From Crocodylus rhombifer (taxonomy: Eukaryota > Chordata > Crocodylia > Crocodylidae): a stretch of DNA of 64,000 nt. Shown piece after piece: positions 43,431 to 56,511 of this stretch (its first letter is position 1; the number at the start of each line of letters is the position of its first letter). The DNA lies in assembly GCA_038503035.1 (NCBI GenBank), contig JAVSML010024368.1:1-64000 (forward strand), in the 5' to 3' direction. The notes beneath the pieces were generated by a model, which saw nothing but the letters and a program-made list of their open reading frames with translations, did no database searches and was not told the origin of the DNA. A program made the position numbers and the translations under genes.

Positions 43431-43439
43431 TGGTGCCCA

Positions 43440-43515
43440 CCTTTTGTGTCCTTAGTGGTTAGAGCGCTGGGTAGCCTGGGAGCAGTTACCAGAACCTGGA
43501 TCACGACCCCTCCAA
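43440..43515 (+). repeat. tRNA-like SINE head or tRNA pseudogene
   Basis: TTAGTGGTTAGAGCGCTGG resembles a pol III A box region, and GGATCACGACCC lies where a B box (GGTTCGAATCC) would be, about 35 bp on. The B box is damaged and no cloverleaf was worked out. It could be a MIR-type head. Confidence 0.35.
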
Positions 43516-44796
43516 ACTGAGTTCTCTGTCCAGTAGGTTTTAGTCAGTCCAGTAGGTTTTGCTTATTCCTTTTTGAACACCATGACTTGTACATTCTGCT
43601 CTGTTGAGTAGTGCCCCTCCTCAACTCGGGAGGAGTGAGACAAAAAANNNNNNNNNNCCCTGTCACTGACTATACATGTGTTTCAGTGTACATAATTACT
43701 CCACTGTAGGGTAGTACTGTAGGGTAGTACCATCTCTGACAGTAGTTACTTATGGCAGAGCTAGTTAATTTTCTGCACTTTAATACAGGCATGTGTGTAG
43801 ATAGTGATGTTTTACTGTGGAGCTAATTTAGCCAACTGCAGCAAAATGCATAGAATCAAAGAAAGTGTAAATGCACCCAGTATGTACAGAGCTGCTGTGG
43901 GACTATCTCTGCACAGCCCAGCCCTGTTCTGTATATATAGTGCCCCTATATAAAATAGCCCATGGTGACAAATGCTAAACCTAAACAATATTGGGCATTA
44001 GATGAAGAACACAAAATTCTTCAGAATTTACTGGAGTAGCCCTCCTCTTCATTGCCAAATTATTCTGTACTTCCTGTTTTGCTGTCCCAAACTGATCATA
44101 GCAAAAAAAAATCTCTTTCAGGATCTCTTCCAGCAGATGGCTGGCACACTAGAATCTCCTGTTGAGCTGATGCAGGGAAATCCCACAGACTTAGATATTT
44201 TGCACTCCTTGACACCAGAAAAATCAGCTCTGCTAGTTAACGAAGGCCTGCTAAAGAGAGCACAATGTCAGTGGTGGATGACCAATATCTTAACCTAAAT
44301 TCAAGAAAACTGACAGCAATACTACATGCCTTGTTCTGGTTTTGAATTTTTTTTATACACAACTTGTGCCTGTCTCTCTGGTTATAACAGCTGCCTAGGA
44401 AAGAACAAGGCAGCAAGAAAAGAGCCTTTAAATCCTGGATCTGTGTGGGAGGAACAGTTACTCATCTACTAGCCTCCAGCTCAGCATTGCCAATTACTGG
44501 GAATTGTGATCCAAGCATGATTATCTTAATTGGCATAAAGTATCTGAGTTTGCAAAGAAGGAATCCAGGGAAAAGCTTAAAATTTTGATCTCAGAAGTTG
44601 AATTGTGGTGCTAGGTTCCTTGCAATTGATGTCTCCAATATAATACACTGATGCAACTTCTGTCACCATGAGAAAAGCCTAGCCAAAATCTGAAGAACTA
44701 TAGATTTTAGTAGAGGGTCTCCTCTTTGGACCAGTTGACTTATCCAGCAGTAAGACAGATGAGGCCCTGAACTCCTTAAAATATTTTCCAGTCATG
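43516..44796. other. Spacer with an assembly gap
   Basis: It contains ten N at 43648-43657. The open frame at 44002-44298 has no recognised motif. No gene was found. Confidence 0.45.
43648..43657. other. Assembly gap (10 N)
   Basis: Ten N bases mark an unresolved join. Confidence 1.
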
Positions 44797-45649
44797 CTTA
44801 CTGTCAGCAGGACCACCAAGTACCCCCCCAAGCCTCGAGATTATTTCCTGCCACGACTTGGATCTTAATAGAAATAGGGAGGAAGGGGTTGTTATGCGTA
44901 GGAGTACCTGCGGGAAGTACCACGCTGGAACAGATGTAATTCAGGTGCTTTTATTAAGCTGGTTTCTATTATTTACAGGAACCCCACTTTTTGGAGGATG
45001 CAGTCTGACAGACCGATCTTGGTCAAAGAAAGAAACAGGAAAGAAAAGAAAAACTTTTCCTTTGTTCTGCTCCCACTGGGAGCGTCTGTCCATTAATTGT
45101 TCAATTAGCAGCTTGTTACAGTCTCCGCCTGCAGTTTTGCAGGCTCTGTGGCTCTCCCGCGGTCGGGACTTGCCTTCTTGACCGTTGGTGTCCCTCTACC
45201 CTCGGGGTCCTGGAGTCACCTGGACTCTTCAGGGTCTGGGCAGGGGTCGTCCCTCCTGCTGCCCCTTTCAACTCGCCCTAGCTTCCCTGATCCTTAATGC
45301 TGGCCGCGGCTCCAGCCATGGCGAGGCTCTGCTATGCCCCACACTCACCGCTGCTCCCGGGGATTCCACGTATGTGGAGAGGGGTTAGCCGGTCCCAAGA
45401 CTCCATAGTTGCCCTCGTAGGGACTCTCATGTTTAGGATCCACCCCGGGGATCCTTTGTAGCCACGTCCTCTGAGACCTCCATAAATAGCAGTGCCCAAA
45501 GGCAATTTCCCTTTCTCTTCTCTCCCTTTTATCTTTCAAGTCCGGGCCTAATTGGTTCTCCTGGGTGGGGCCCACCCCACATTGTAATAGTCTTCAGCTG
45601 CCCCCTGTTCTTTTAGTAGTTCCTTTAGTCGAGGCTCTGTTACACTCAC
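44797..45649 (-). mobile_element. Solo LTR, copy 4, CpG-rich, with 5-bp duplication
   Basis: The LTR proper is 44802-45644 (843 bp), starting TGTCAGCAGGACC and ending AGGCTCTGTTACA. Flanks CTTAC (44797-44801) and CTCAC (45645-45649) form a 5-bp duplication with one difference. TTATTTCCTGCCACGACTTG and the ATAGGGAGG block match copies 1-2. It keeps many CpG sites in 45150-45320 (for example CTCCCGCGGTCGGG), unlike copies 1-3, which suggests a younger insertion. Orientation is inferred from similarity to copies 1 and 2. Confidence 0.8.
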
Positions 45650-47454
45650 ATTCCTGTGATATTATATACTTCAGCTTTGAAGAAAACAAACCATGCTGCA
45701 AATATACTTTAGCAAATGCTACCTATCATGTATCTTAAACAATTGGCGTTACCAGAGAAGAAACAGTTTCATAGGAAGAGGGCACCTATTTGTTTATCTG
45801 TAACAGTATGTTTAGTGCCTATCTCAAGACTTTTTCCCTAATTTGGTTGAATTGCATGACAGAATAATGTGAATGGATCTGCATGGCTTTTCCTCCTTGC
45901 TTGCAAACTGCATATTCCTGAGATACTAGACTTCTGGGTTCTTGAATTCATGAAATTGGAGTGTTACATGTAGTTCCAGAATCTCTTTTCCCTCTTCTTT
46001 CCTTCTCCAATCCCTCTTCTCATTAGAGATTAATAAAGGTCTTAAGCAGATGAAGATGTGACTAGGACTTAAGCTTCATGCTCCCTCATGTTTTCTTTTA
46101 TGTCCAAGAAGGTGGATTTGTTTCTGATTCTTGAGGCAATTAAAAGTTGCCCCTTCATACACAGGATATAGTTCAAGAAGCATCCAAGAAAGCTCTCTGC
46201 ATGATGGTCCCATAGTGGGACTCTATGTGTTTGAAAAATCTCTATGTCCAAGAGAGCTAGACATAGAGATTTGCCAAGAAACCTCTTTTTTATGACAGAA
46301 CCATGGTGGGACCCTATATGTTCTGGGCAAAAGGTGTTCTAATTCTGAGGGCACAGACTGAGGGAGCATTGTTTCATTATTCTCCACTGATAATTTAATA
46401 GAAATAAGGCTGGAAAAGACAAATTTGTCCTTTCTGTGTGGGAACTGGAATGAACTTACATTATGTAAATACAGCAGATGATCCAGAGTCAGTATGGTTG
46501 TGAAGTGAGCTGTAGTCTGATAGAGAAGTTCCTAAAGCAGTGGTGGGGGTATCTACAAAAAGATTAGAAGGCCACAAACTGAGAAAACTGAAGCATTTTA
46601 CAAATCTTTTTCCCTTTCTAGTTTCTTTCCTTCCCACAGGAATGTTTGATCCACTTTATGAAAGTAGAGGTTGCAAAGTATACTGTACCCAGGAATTTAT
46701 TAAAACCAAATAAGTATTTTTGTGGAGCTGTGTTTCAACTTATGAATTTGCCAAAAGAGGATCTCAAATAATTGTAGCATTTATATCACAAATGACAAAT
46801 TATAGGATTATTGCAAGAACCAGAAAAAATTGTCAAAAGAAAGCTGGCAAAAACCATCAGAATCAATTTTGAACATTTTTATTTTTCCATTCTCATAATA
46901 CACGATTTTAGAAAGCAGCTAGAGGTTTTTTAAATAGATGCAAAGTCAGTTAAAATGGAGATATTTAGTCAGATTTGATGAATTTGTGTTGATTTTTGCT
47001 TAGGTTCTTCTAAAAAGTTGCTTAAGTTTTAAGCATTTGTTTGTTCTGAAAAACCTGTTTAGTTATTTAGATAGTCTTTAACTTGTTTCACTACATGTAA
47101 ATCAAAGACTGAATTGGCTATTTAAAAGCTTCTCTTCAGTGTTTTTTTTTTCTTAATTATACTTAGTATTAGTTGGATCAACATCAGATAACTTTTTAAT
47201 GATAGATCTTTTAAAGGATCTTTAATAATTTATGCTGCTCATTTATTCCATTACTAGAAATATTTTCTATACCAGTAGTTTTCACAATTATTGTTGTGCT
47301 TTTGTCTGGGTATACAGTAAATTACTATTCCAAAAAGATAAGCAGCTAATAAAATAATTTTCATGCATCCATTTTAAAGGAAATCTGTACAATAAAAATG
47401 CTCTTGCTTCCAATACCAAGAAAGCAAAACCTGATTTTTATGCAACATACTAGG
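45650..47454. other. AT-rich spacer with a small tandem duplication
   Basis: Near 46185-46330 a unit that starts CCAAGAAAGCTCTC and runs to GTGGGACTCTATGTG is followed about 90 bp later by a related unit. A hairpin AATCTCTATGTC...GACATAGAGATT lies between (46228-46271). No gene was recognised. Confidence 0.5.
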
Positions 47455-48850
47455 GCTGTGGAAAGTTTCGGTCCCTGATTCAATTCGGCAGAACTTCGGC
47501 CTGATTTAGTGGCCGAATCTCTGAATCCAAATCGAATCAGAGGACCCTTTAATCTCTCCGAATTGAATCGGAACCGTCCGAATCATCTTGGAGAGATTTG
47601 GAAAGATTCGGAGATTTGGACATAGAGACAGCTTTACATGTTTTTTCTACATACCTACGTAGCAGGGGCTCATGAATGCTGGGGTGTATGAAGCATCCCA
47701 CAGAAACACTGGGGGCTCCCCAGCTCACTTAGTAGCAGACCCGCAGCGGGACAGGAAGCGGTGGTGGGACCCGCGCAGCTCGTTAGTCGCAGTTTTTTTA
47801 AAGTGACAGCAGCTGGAGAGAAGGGAGAGGAGAGCCAGCATGGAAGGATAAGAAGGGGAGACAGCAAGACGGAAGGGGAGGAGAGATGGAGGAAGAGTGA
47901 AGAGAAGGTGGCTCCCAGACCCACTGAGGAGGAGGGGGAGCTGGAGAACGCTGTCCTTAGGGCAGGAGAATGCCCAGACAAGCACCAGTACACAGATACT
48001 GTTACTGGGCATAGGACTAAGGTATCCAGGCTGCATATCATTTTGAAGCCATGAGGAGAGCATCCAGGAGGATCCTCAGTGCCAGAGGCTAGCCCCAGTA
48101 GATCGCACAGGAGGAAGGTGAATGGTCAAGGGGCTAGCTGAGGCCAACTTGTCCGGGACGGAAGACCCAAGAGAACCCATCGGAGGAAGGTTTCTTCTTC
48201 GAGGTGGAAGGGGCATCAAGGGTTGGATGCACATAGGGTACACTGAGGGTAGGGAATAGGTGGCACATAGGAGCAGTCGGTGGGGTGGGCACGCTGTAAC
48301 TTAGATGCCACATAGTGATCTGTGGACTATTGAGAGGTAGCAAGGAATGTGTTGCTAGCATCTTTTCCTTTTTCATGTTAATTTTCCTTTTTCTTTATTG
48401 CCCGGGACGCCAGGGTAAAGTAAGGCAGAGGGCTACGGCAGGCTGGGGAGTTAGAGGGCCCAGTTTGACTCAGCCATACAATTCAGGCTCAAGCGAGACC
48501 CAAGGAAAAGTTCTCGCATAGGGAGGGTTGGCCACAGAAGACAACATCAGCACACCGTCAAGGCTGGGTAGAAGGCGAGGTACAGGGGAGGTTGGAGCCT
48601 CATGAAGATCATCATCCCTCAGCCTGGGACAACCGAAACCCGGACGGTTGGACCCCTCCACCACTGGTAGAATCATCAAAGTCGTGGCAGGCAGGATTAG
48701 GAGGGGATAAGACTGCCTGAGGTGAGAGCTCGTGGCCCTATTACCTTTGGGACAGAGTGAAAGACCTTCATCAAGATCCAGAGCTGAGCGGTGAGGGACT
48801 GGATGATCAAGGCCCGGCGGGTGCACAGAAAATATGTTCTGAAAAAGAAA
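47455..48850. other. Unrecognised CpG-containing segment, probably an interspersed repeat
   Basis: It opens with a TTCGG-rich block (TTCGGTCCCTGATTCAATTC and related words, with inverted copies to 47620). It continues through purine-rich then mixed sequence with CpG words such as GACCCGCGCAGCTCG and AACCCGGACGG. Open frames on both strands (47761-48054 plus, 48470-48826 minus) show no domain motif. Paired ends and a target duplication were not found. It differs sharply in composition from both flanks, so a fairly recent insertion is likely. Confidence 0.4.
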
Positions 48851-51050
48851 ACTTAGGAGACAGAGAATGCCCTGAGTGCATCTTTTACAATTTCTGCTAA
48901 GTACTCAGATTAAGGCACGTTCTGCATACAGAACAAGGGAAGATTATAAAATGTCTTACTATCATGGGCTCAAACTGGCAAGGGGCTTTAATGCTCTTGT
49001 TCCCCACTGACTGGAATGCTTATGATTACATGGGACTGGGCCCAATGTAATGGCATTTGCTAGTAGTAAAAAGGAAATAGTTTAGGACAACTTTGTTAAT
49101 AATTAATTTGTTCTAGGGGAATTAATTGCAGCATTTCTAGGAAATACCTGCATGCAGGTGAATTTCATACCTTATAACTGAGAAATACAGTATTAACTGA
49201 TGCCATATAGAAATAATTATACTGGGAAATGATGACAGTGCCAAAACTCAAATATCTTTTCAAATGAGATTAAATTGACTTTGGCATTAATGTAAAGAAT
49301 ACTCCAATGACCTGTTGTCATGTCTCTATTCTTCTGAGAAAAAAGAATCTAAAACATAGCAGAGATTCAGGATTGGATAAAGTTAAAAAGTGGACATAAT
49401 TATAATGAAAATGTCAAGTAATGGAATCATATTAAAATAACTTTATTTAATAGAAACTATTCAATATGATCACTGCAGCACTATTTCTAAGTCCTGTACA
49501 TTCCAAAAATCATGGATAGTTAACAAACAGAGATATTTCAATGTGACAGTTCTGAATAATTATTGGGCTTCAATATAGACAAAGGGAAACTGCTGCTAGC
49601 TGCTACAGCATGCTGTTAACATTGTTTTTCACAAACCTGGCCAAGGACCAGATAGGAATGGTTTGACAACTGTGATAATGCCTTTACCAGAAACCTAGAT
49701 TAAAAAAACCTCTTCTCTCATTCAGTTTAGAGTCTTTGAGTCTTGGAATTCTCTTTGTTTTACTTGAGCCTTCAGCTAGATGAAAAATGTGGCTACCAGT
49801 TCATTATGTAGCATTAGAAAGAAGTTTTAATGACTAATAATTTATTACAGAAAAACTTTGTTGAATTCCCATGCTGAAAACACTGATTTTTGCAGCAGCG
49901 AAGATGTTTTAAAAAATAATAACTGAACTATAAAATACAGATTGATTCAAATGTATGCTTCCCTCCAAATTTAGAGCTCTGTTCAGCTTTGGCTTTACTG
50001 TATTTGAATGATGGTGATGTTCAGGACGTTGAGATGCAGAACCACACTTCCTCAATCTGTGAAGATGTTTAGGTCCTAGCTTTCGGACTGGGCTCATCTT
50101 TAAAGTCAAAGTCTGCCTTGAAGGAGGAATGGCTGTAGTTATTGCCCAGTGACTAGAGATAGATGAATAATGCAAGGTAAAAATTAAAAAAAACCCAACA
50201 ACATGGATGGCTTGTCTCAGCTTGAACCATCTTGTTCTTTTGCCTTGAATATTTTTTCCCCTAAAAGTTTGCCTTTTCACTGTGTAACTCTAGCTGGCAT
50301 TGGAAACCAAGACCTGACATTAAGTGAGAATGTCTGTTCCTTTGGAATTGCCAGATCAAGAAGCAGGAAGTGCTGTATTAGGAGATAATCTGTTTTGGTG
50401 AGATTTAGACCAGTTTAAGTTTTATGGTTCAAATGGTACCCACATTCATGGGAGTTAATCTTTTTTTTTTTTTTTTAGCTTTTCCAGTCAAGAAACTAGA
50501 GGGAAAAATTATTTTCTAAAACTACATATAGCTTTCTCTAAGCCTAACCATCTATATAAATACTTGGTCTATTTCAATATTATTATTTATCTGCAGTTTC
50601 TTGTACTTCATTACTACCAGTAGAGGAATACATTTTTTTCCTAAGCTATAACAAGAAGGGCAAATGCTTTTTATAGAAAATAATCAGAAGTAGTAATGAA
50701 ACTCCATACTTGGTATAACTTCCTGGTATGTTCTTTTGATGTCTTAAGCATTTCAGTTTGTCTATTAAACTTCAAAGATAAGAAGATTCCAGCTCAAAGC
50801 TTGAAGGTTCCAAGGAGATTTGTTTCAATCATTGCAGACATATGAATGGAGGGTTTTTTTTCTCTCCGTCTCTTTTTAAAAATAGCCAGAATACTTAAAT
50901 GGTCTTGCTCTTTTATTTATCAGATTATTCTTTCTACTGAATTCCTCTGGTCTGTTAGCTACCTGATAATGTCTCTCATATCCTGTTTTAGTTTATAGAA
51001 TTTTACATGGACCTTTGTTCTGTCTACTATTTGGCTCAAGCAGTGTCAGC
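48851..51050. other. AT-rich spacer
   Basis: No gene was recognised. A minus-strand frame at 49909-50280 has a basic, His-rich stretch but no family motif or splice context. A 15-base T run lies near 50461. Confidence 0.4.
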
Positions 51051-51054
51051 TTTT

Positions 51055-51200
51055 TTCTTAGACCTGAAGAAGGATATTTGGTATCCAAAAGTTTGTTGCT
51101 TACGAAAGCTCATGCGTCCCTGAATCAGTCAGTCTCTAAGGTACCCACCTATACAGCTGGTCCAATAAAAGATACTACCCACAAATTCTTTGCCTCTTGC
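51055..51200 (+). mobile_element. Penelope-like 3' tail, different subfamily
   Basis: GACCTGAAGAAGGATATTTG, TTGCTTACGAAAGCTCATGC, AGTCTCTAAGGTACCCACCT and GGTCCAATAAAAGATACTAC follow the order of PLE 3' tails (GAAGAAG...GAAAGCTT...AATAAAAGATA). The wording differs from the other copies here. No coding part remains. Confidence 0.5.
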
Positions 51201-52629
51201 AGCATGCCTGAGGCATTTGGGAATGTTTATATATACTGTGCCTAGATACTCTGGTAGAAGTACAATATAAATGGTTAGAGAACTCTTCTGTCCATGATGA
51301 TTCATAATGATGAGAGAGTAAGAATATGTTCACTTTCAGTTAATATAAAAAATATTTAATGTTATTGATTGAGTAAATATCAAGATGATTTCAGTGTGTT
51401 TTAAGAATTCTATTGCCTAGAAAAACAGGGAATAAAAAGTGGGGGAAAGTGCCATCATGTACAAAGTCTTGTGAAGCAGTTTTCAATGGCCTGCCTCTTC
51501 TCTCTTGAGGCCATTCTATAGTGCCCATAAGTGTAGTATTTAAAGTGTTGATATCCCTCTAGTGTGCAGATGTTTGCGATTTAAAAAAATAAAACCTTTG
51601 TCAAGTTGATTAAAAGCGAAGTTTACATCCTGACTTCCAATTAACATCATTGCCAGAAAATTAAAGCCATCTGGACTACATGGTCTGACTGGAGTTCTTA
51701 TATTTGAATTGCCTTATCATTCTGTACAAATTAAGATTTCAGTTCCTTAATTCTCTTCACTGATAAGATTAAAACAAAGAACTGAGAGAGACAGTTCCTA
51801 CATAAGCATGACTGCATCTACCAGAACAAACTCTTTCAAAAGTATCCTGTTGATTGTGGATTGAAAGAAAAGATTTATTTGCATGCTTACACAAGGAGAG
51901 AGAACACCGTTCTCAGCATTAATGCTCATTGAAAACAGTGCTTATTTAGGGTATTTATTCATAATAAACTAAAAATAGCATCTTGTAGGATATTAAGGAT
52001 TCAACACGTTCAAACAGGAATGGAGATATATTATGTTAATTTATATCCAGTCTGAAAAACCTGAGTATCAAATGCTTGTCAGGAACTGCTCATGAATGAA
52101 TTTAAGCCCCAGATTTATTCAGAGAAATGACTTGGCCTTGATTTTGGATCACAGAATAATGTTGCCATTTGAATCTGTCTTCAGAGAATTTGTAGGCTGA
52201 GAAAGGGGAATTTCATCAATTTATCTATATGCAAATGATTTTCCCAGGTCTAGTTGTCAACATATTTCTGATGACCGCATTTTAACTTACTTAACTCAAT
52301 ATGGGTTGGCTATATGATTTGTGTATTTTATTTATTTAAAAAATGGTACCTGGTAACTCAAGCTGTAAAAATTGTAAGTAAATAGATAAAATACATTACA
52401 ATAAAATCAGTAGGGGCCAGATTTTGATTGGATGGTAAGTGGGTTTGAATTATTGAAAAAGGAACCTTTGACTTTCTGCATCATCCGCATAAGAACCAGC
52501 TAGTATTATAATCCCTAGCCCTTTTGGCACACTTTTCCCCTAGGGGAAGAGAGAAGAGAAGGCCTGAGCTCCATGCCATACATAAAAAGCCTGCAAGTCA
52601 TGAAAATTTACCTCTCCAAATGGTATCAG
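51201..52629. other. AT-rich spacer
   Basis: No recognisable feature was seen. Confidence 0.45.
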
Positions 52630-52840
52630 AACTTGTGGTAGGGGTGATATCTTTTATTTAACCAACTAGATTTTTGCAAAAAATATTGCAAGCTTTTGGT
52701 CACAAGCACCCTTCTTCAGGCATAGGAGAAAAATTGTAAAAGGTTCTCCTATGTAGAAATGAAAGTTCATATTCCATAGGAGAATTGAAGGTGTGGTAAA
52801 ACCTCCTGTTTGGATAAGTAAACCTAACACTAGTTTGACT
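52630..52840 (-). mobile_element. Penelope-like tail with hairpin repeats
   Basis: GGTGATATCTTTTATTTAAC, AATATTGCAAGCTTTTGGTC and CACCCTTCTTCAGGCATAGG are the PLE tail read antisense. They are followed by AGGAGAAAAATTG...GGTTCTCCTATG units like those at 17140-17400, which shows the two loci share one subfamily. The minus-strand open frame of 138 codons crossing it is chance. Confidence 0.6.
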
Positions 52841-54510
52841 CCATCCCAGTTTCTGCACAATCCCCAGCATGTGTGCAAACATACCATGTATTTGTCAATT
52901 TTCACTACACTATATTTAAGCTGGAGCCTGGTGGTTATCATTTTTATCCCTTCTAGAATATTGTGAATGTGCTGGAAGTCAACTTTCTCCTGATGCACTG
53001 TCATTTGGTGCTTTTTGGGAAGGACAACATATAAATCTAATAAACAAGCAAATATCAATAAAGCCCCAGATATAGAACCCAATCTGTTTGAAGGGTTAGC
53101 AGAACAATAGTACTAGCTTTAGTTAATGCTGCTGCACTTCAAGATCCCTGCAGACATTGTACAGCCATTTTTTAGAAACAGTCATAGAGTACTCAATCCT
53201 GCAATGCTGTTATAGCAGGGTAATAAACTGTACCTTGTTCCACTGCCTGGGCCATCAGGCTTTCATTATGTCCTTTCACTGGGCCTTCTTCTATAAGATC
53301 TTATATGTAACTGGTGATCTCTGTCCCCCACTCTTGAAGGTTCAGCATGATTTGACTGGGTGGGAAAGGGTTTTGGGGAATAGGTTATGAGAATTCAGAT
53401 TAGCAGGGTCTGGTGTTGGCATGGAAAGTACCTCAGGAAGTATTCTGATTTCCTCCCTTTGCAGGTTTGAATAGTCACTGTTAAGCAATGTAAGAACCTT
53501 CTCTTCTGTAGGTCCTAAGCACTCTTTCCTCACAGTGTTTAGATCCTGCTAGACCAGAGATTTGATGGACTTAGGATGGGTGAAATGAAAAAAACCTTCA
53601 ACTGCAGTTAAGTGTCTTTAAATATTTAATGTACAGTAAGCACATTCTGGGAATGGAAGGAGAAGGCTGGTGAGAATGTAGTAGATGCAGTTAGAAGAAC
53701 TTTAGAGATGTTTCTTTATGAATTAATGGTTCAGAAGTTGTGTAATTAAATACTGTAAAAGCCACTAATTCCATATTTTCCCATGGAAACCTCTTGATTG
53801 CCTGAGTCATTACTGTCTGAGTGCTTCAGCATCACCCAGTATATTTCTGCTCTCATAATAACCATTCTGAAGCATTCAACAGCTTGCAAAGGTAAACTTC
53901 CTTCTGAAGATTCTCAAGTATATGAACAGAAAATTAATTAAAATGGATGTAGAATACAAGAAGAAAGGGATTTGAAATTGCCTTTACTTTCCTATGTGTT
54001 CTTGTGTAGTCTGAATACCCTACTAGAGTCTGATCAAAAATTTGGGCTTTTATTATAAATTCAAAGCTTTCCTCTGAGGGGAAAAATGAAGTCTAGTCAG
54101 CATTCCTGCTGGGAAGAACTGAATTTAATGAAAGCTGTTAAAGGGTAGTGCTGATTTGCGTTTGACATGTAAGCTGAATCAATAAATGTCACAGATTGTC
54201 AGTTTTTAATTTAAACATTGTAGCTTCAGTCTGTAAGGAATTTCATGTTTCATAGATGGTAATAGACCACACACTCAAGACTTTTCAGTGCTAATTATAC
54301 TGAAAGATCATTAACCTTATCTTCCTTCCTGGTCTGAGGGAAATATGTTTAAAGAGAACAGGACTAAAACTGAATGCTTTGGTGGCTGATGGTTTTACAT
54401 GGTAGAACTAAAAAACGGACACAAATCTAAAATATACTGGGTCTGTGGTCAAATATGATTTCATAATTGTTACCATCCTGCTCACCATACTTATCTGAGG
54501 ACTTTACAGC
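52841..54510. other. Spacer
   Basis: No recognisable feature was seen. Confidence 0.45.
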
Positions 54511-54790
54511 AGGGGTGTCAAACTCCCTTGGCCTCCCAGGCAAGATCTAGATCACAGGGCTCTTCACAGGCAAGATCACAACCCACTGCTGGCAGTGGGG
54601 TAAATAACATCAGGGATCAAATGAAGGTAAAGGAAGCTGTTGCTCTCTGCGCTGCTGACATGCATCCCCAGTGGAGTTTCATTGCCAGAATTCAGTGGCA
54701 GGCCCTCCCTCTGCTCACCTTGCCCCCAAATTCCCAGCTTCTCCAGGAGGCTGGATGAAATGGCTCTGCTGGCTATAATAGCAGTGAGAG
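54511..54790. mobile_element. hAT-like fragment
   Basis: It begins CAGGGGTGTCAAACTC, a classic hAT terminal sequence. A matching right end and target duplication were not found, so it is a fragment. The interior is GC-richer than its flanks and has no transposase. Confidence 0.5.
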
Positions 54791-56511
54791 AATGCAGAGT
54801 CTTTTATTCCAAAAGCACTTAAATACTGACTAGTTCAACCAGCTGTGTTTTACTCTTTCTAGACTTTATCTTGTTCAATGAAAATTTTTATCAGTGTCTT
54901 GAATGCAAATGAAACTAGGCACAGGCCATGCTTCCTAACTCTTTTCAGACCCCCTCCTTAGTAAGACTATTAACATTTTAAGTTAGTCAAACTTATTTGA
55001 TCTAATTTTAAGTCAAGCTTTTTTGAGACTTTTAGTGCAGCAAATTCTTCAGTATCAAATAAATTCTTCACTAGAAGATTTTTTTATGGATGAATTTTAT
55101 TAATCAAATGAAAAAAAATGCACTCCCTATGAAGTGCACCAGATGAACAGCTCTTCTGTCTGTGCCTTATAACCTATTAATAAATGTTCCTGACGAAAGT
55201 CTTCAATGTGTCATGTTCTCAGTTTGAGAGAGACCAAATTTCTTATGGTCCTGTTACAACTGTTTAAGTTCTCTATGTGAAGAAGCATCTAATCACCAGT
55301 TGTTAGTATGCAATACACACACACACACACACAGTCTTTTTAATAACAATAAAAACAATGACAAGATATAATTTTCAGTTATAATTTATACTGCAAATAA
55401 AGAATTTTACCATAGTGACTCTACTAACACACAAAATATAAAGAATACACAAAGTATATGTTAAAGGAACCCTTTTAATATATTTTCTTGTTTATAATAA
55501 TTTTGAAACACTGTAAATTGCTTGGGCTTTATTATAGAGCTTACTGATTTTTTTTTAGAGTATCCATTGTGCTCTTTCATTGTCTTGTCACATTTGTATT
55601 TGAAATGAAAGGCTATATGGCTGCTATTTAGTGTGCTGAATAATTATTTTAGTTAATGATTAATGGAGAACTTGCTCATTCACTCAGTTTATAAACATAT
55701 AATAATGATATACTTAATATATCCTCTGCATGCAACTTAGTGTAGAATTATTGCATTTGTTTCCAGTAATATTATTTTAAAATCAAATATAAGCTTCAGT
55801 CACTTCACAGTTATTAATTTTTCAACTACATGATTGTGGTTATATTAAAAACAAAAAAGCCCTCACCATTGCTTTTGAGGTGTTTGTTCATTTTGATAAA
55901 CTAGAACTTAAACTCAGTCTTCTTGGTGTCATTTGAACTAAATAACTTGGAGTATATAAAAGTTATTGCCATTTACTTTGTCTTTTTCGAAGTTCATTAT
56001 TGTGTGTGTTACCAGCTACGTACTGTTTACCTTGCATGTAATACTTGCAAGATTAAAGTGTGGAATGGTTAATTAAAATTAATATTTCTCCTATAATACT
56101 AACTGCATACAGTCTGATTTTTCAATCCTTTTGCACTTTTAGTAATAGTTTGTTATTCAATCATTCCACTAAAATCAGCTTACTAAGGTATTACTCAACA
56201 GGCCTGATCCAAAGTCCTTTGAAACCAGTGGGAGTCTTTTCATTTTCATTGTTTTTGGATCTCTACTTATGTAAGTGTGATGATCACACCCACTGCACAA
56301 TGTCTGTAATAAACGCTAAGATTTAGAATTTCACTTTTACTCGTTTATTAAAAAACAAGATATTTGCACTATGTGAAATCTTTATGTGAAATTGGAGTTA
56401 ATATTCACTACATTGTGACCTTACTTAATGCTTCTTTTGAGACTTCAAAATAATTCTCTTAACCATTTGCACATATTTTTGTACCATTATTTTCTACTTC
56501 ATAAAAATACC
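54791..56511. other. AT-rich spacer with CA microsatellite
   Basis: A (CA)n run lies at 55315-55333. No gene was recognised. Confidence 0.5.

Noticed and set aside
43440..43515. Functional tRNA gene
   Set aside because: The A-box-like part is good but the B box is damaged and no cloverleaf could be drawn, so only a tRNA-like repeat is reported.
49909..50280. 123-codon minus-strand frame with a basic His-rich stretch
   Set aside because: No family match comes to mind and there is no exon context. Composition alone is not evidence.
52666..53082. 138-codon minus-strand frame
   Set aside because: Its 3' part lies in a PLE tail and the hairpin repeats, so the frame is accidental.
54511..54790. 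Complete hAT element
   Set aside because: Only the CAGGGGTGTCAAACTC end is present; no right end or 8-bp duplication was found, so it is listed only as a fragment.
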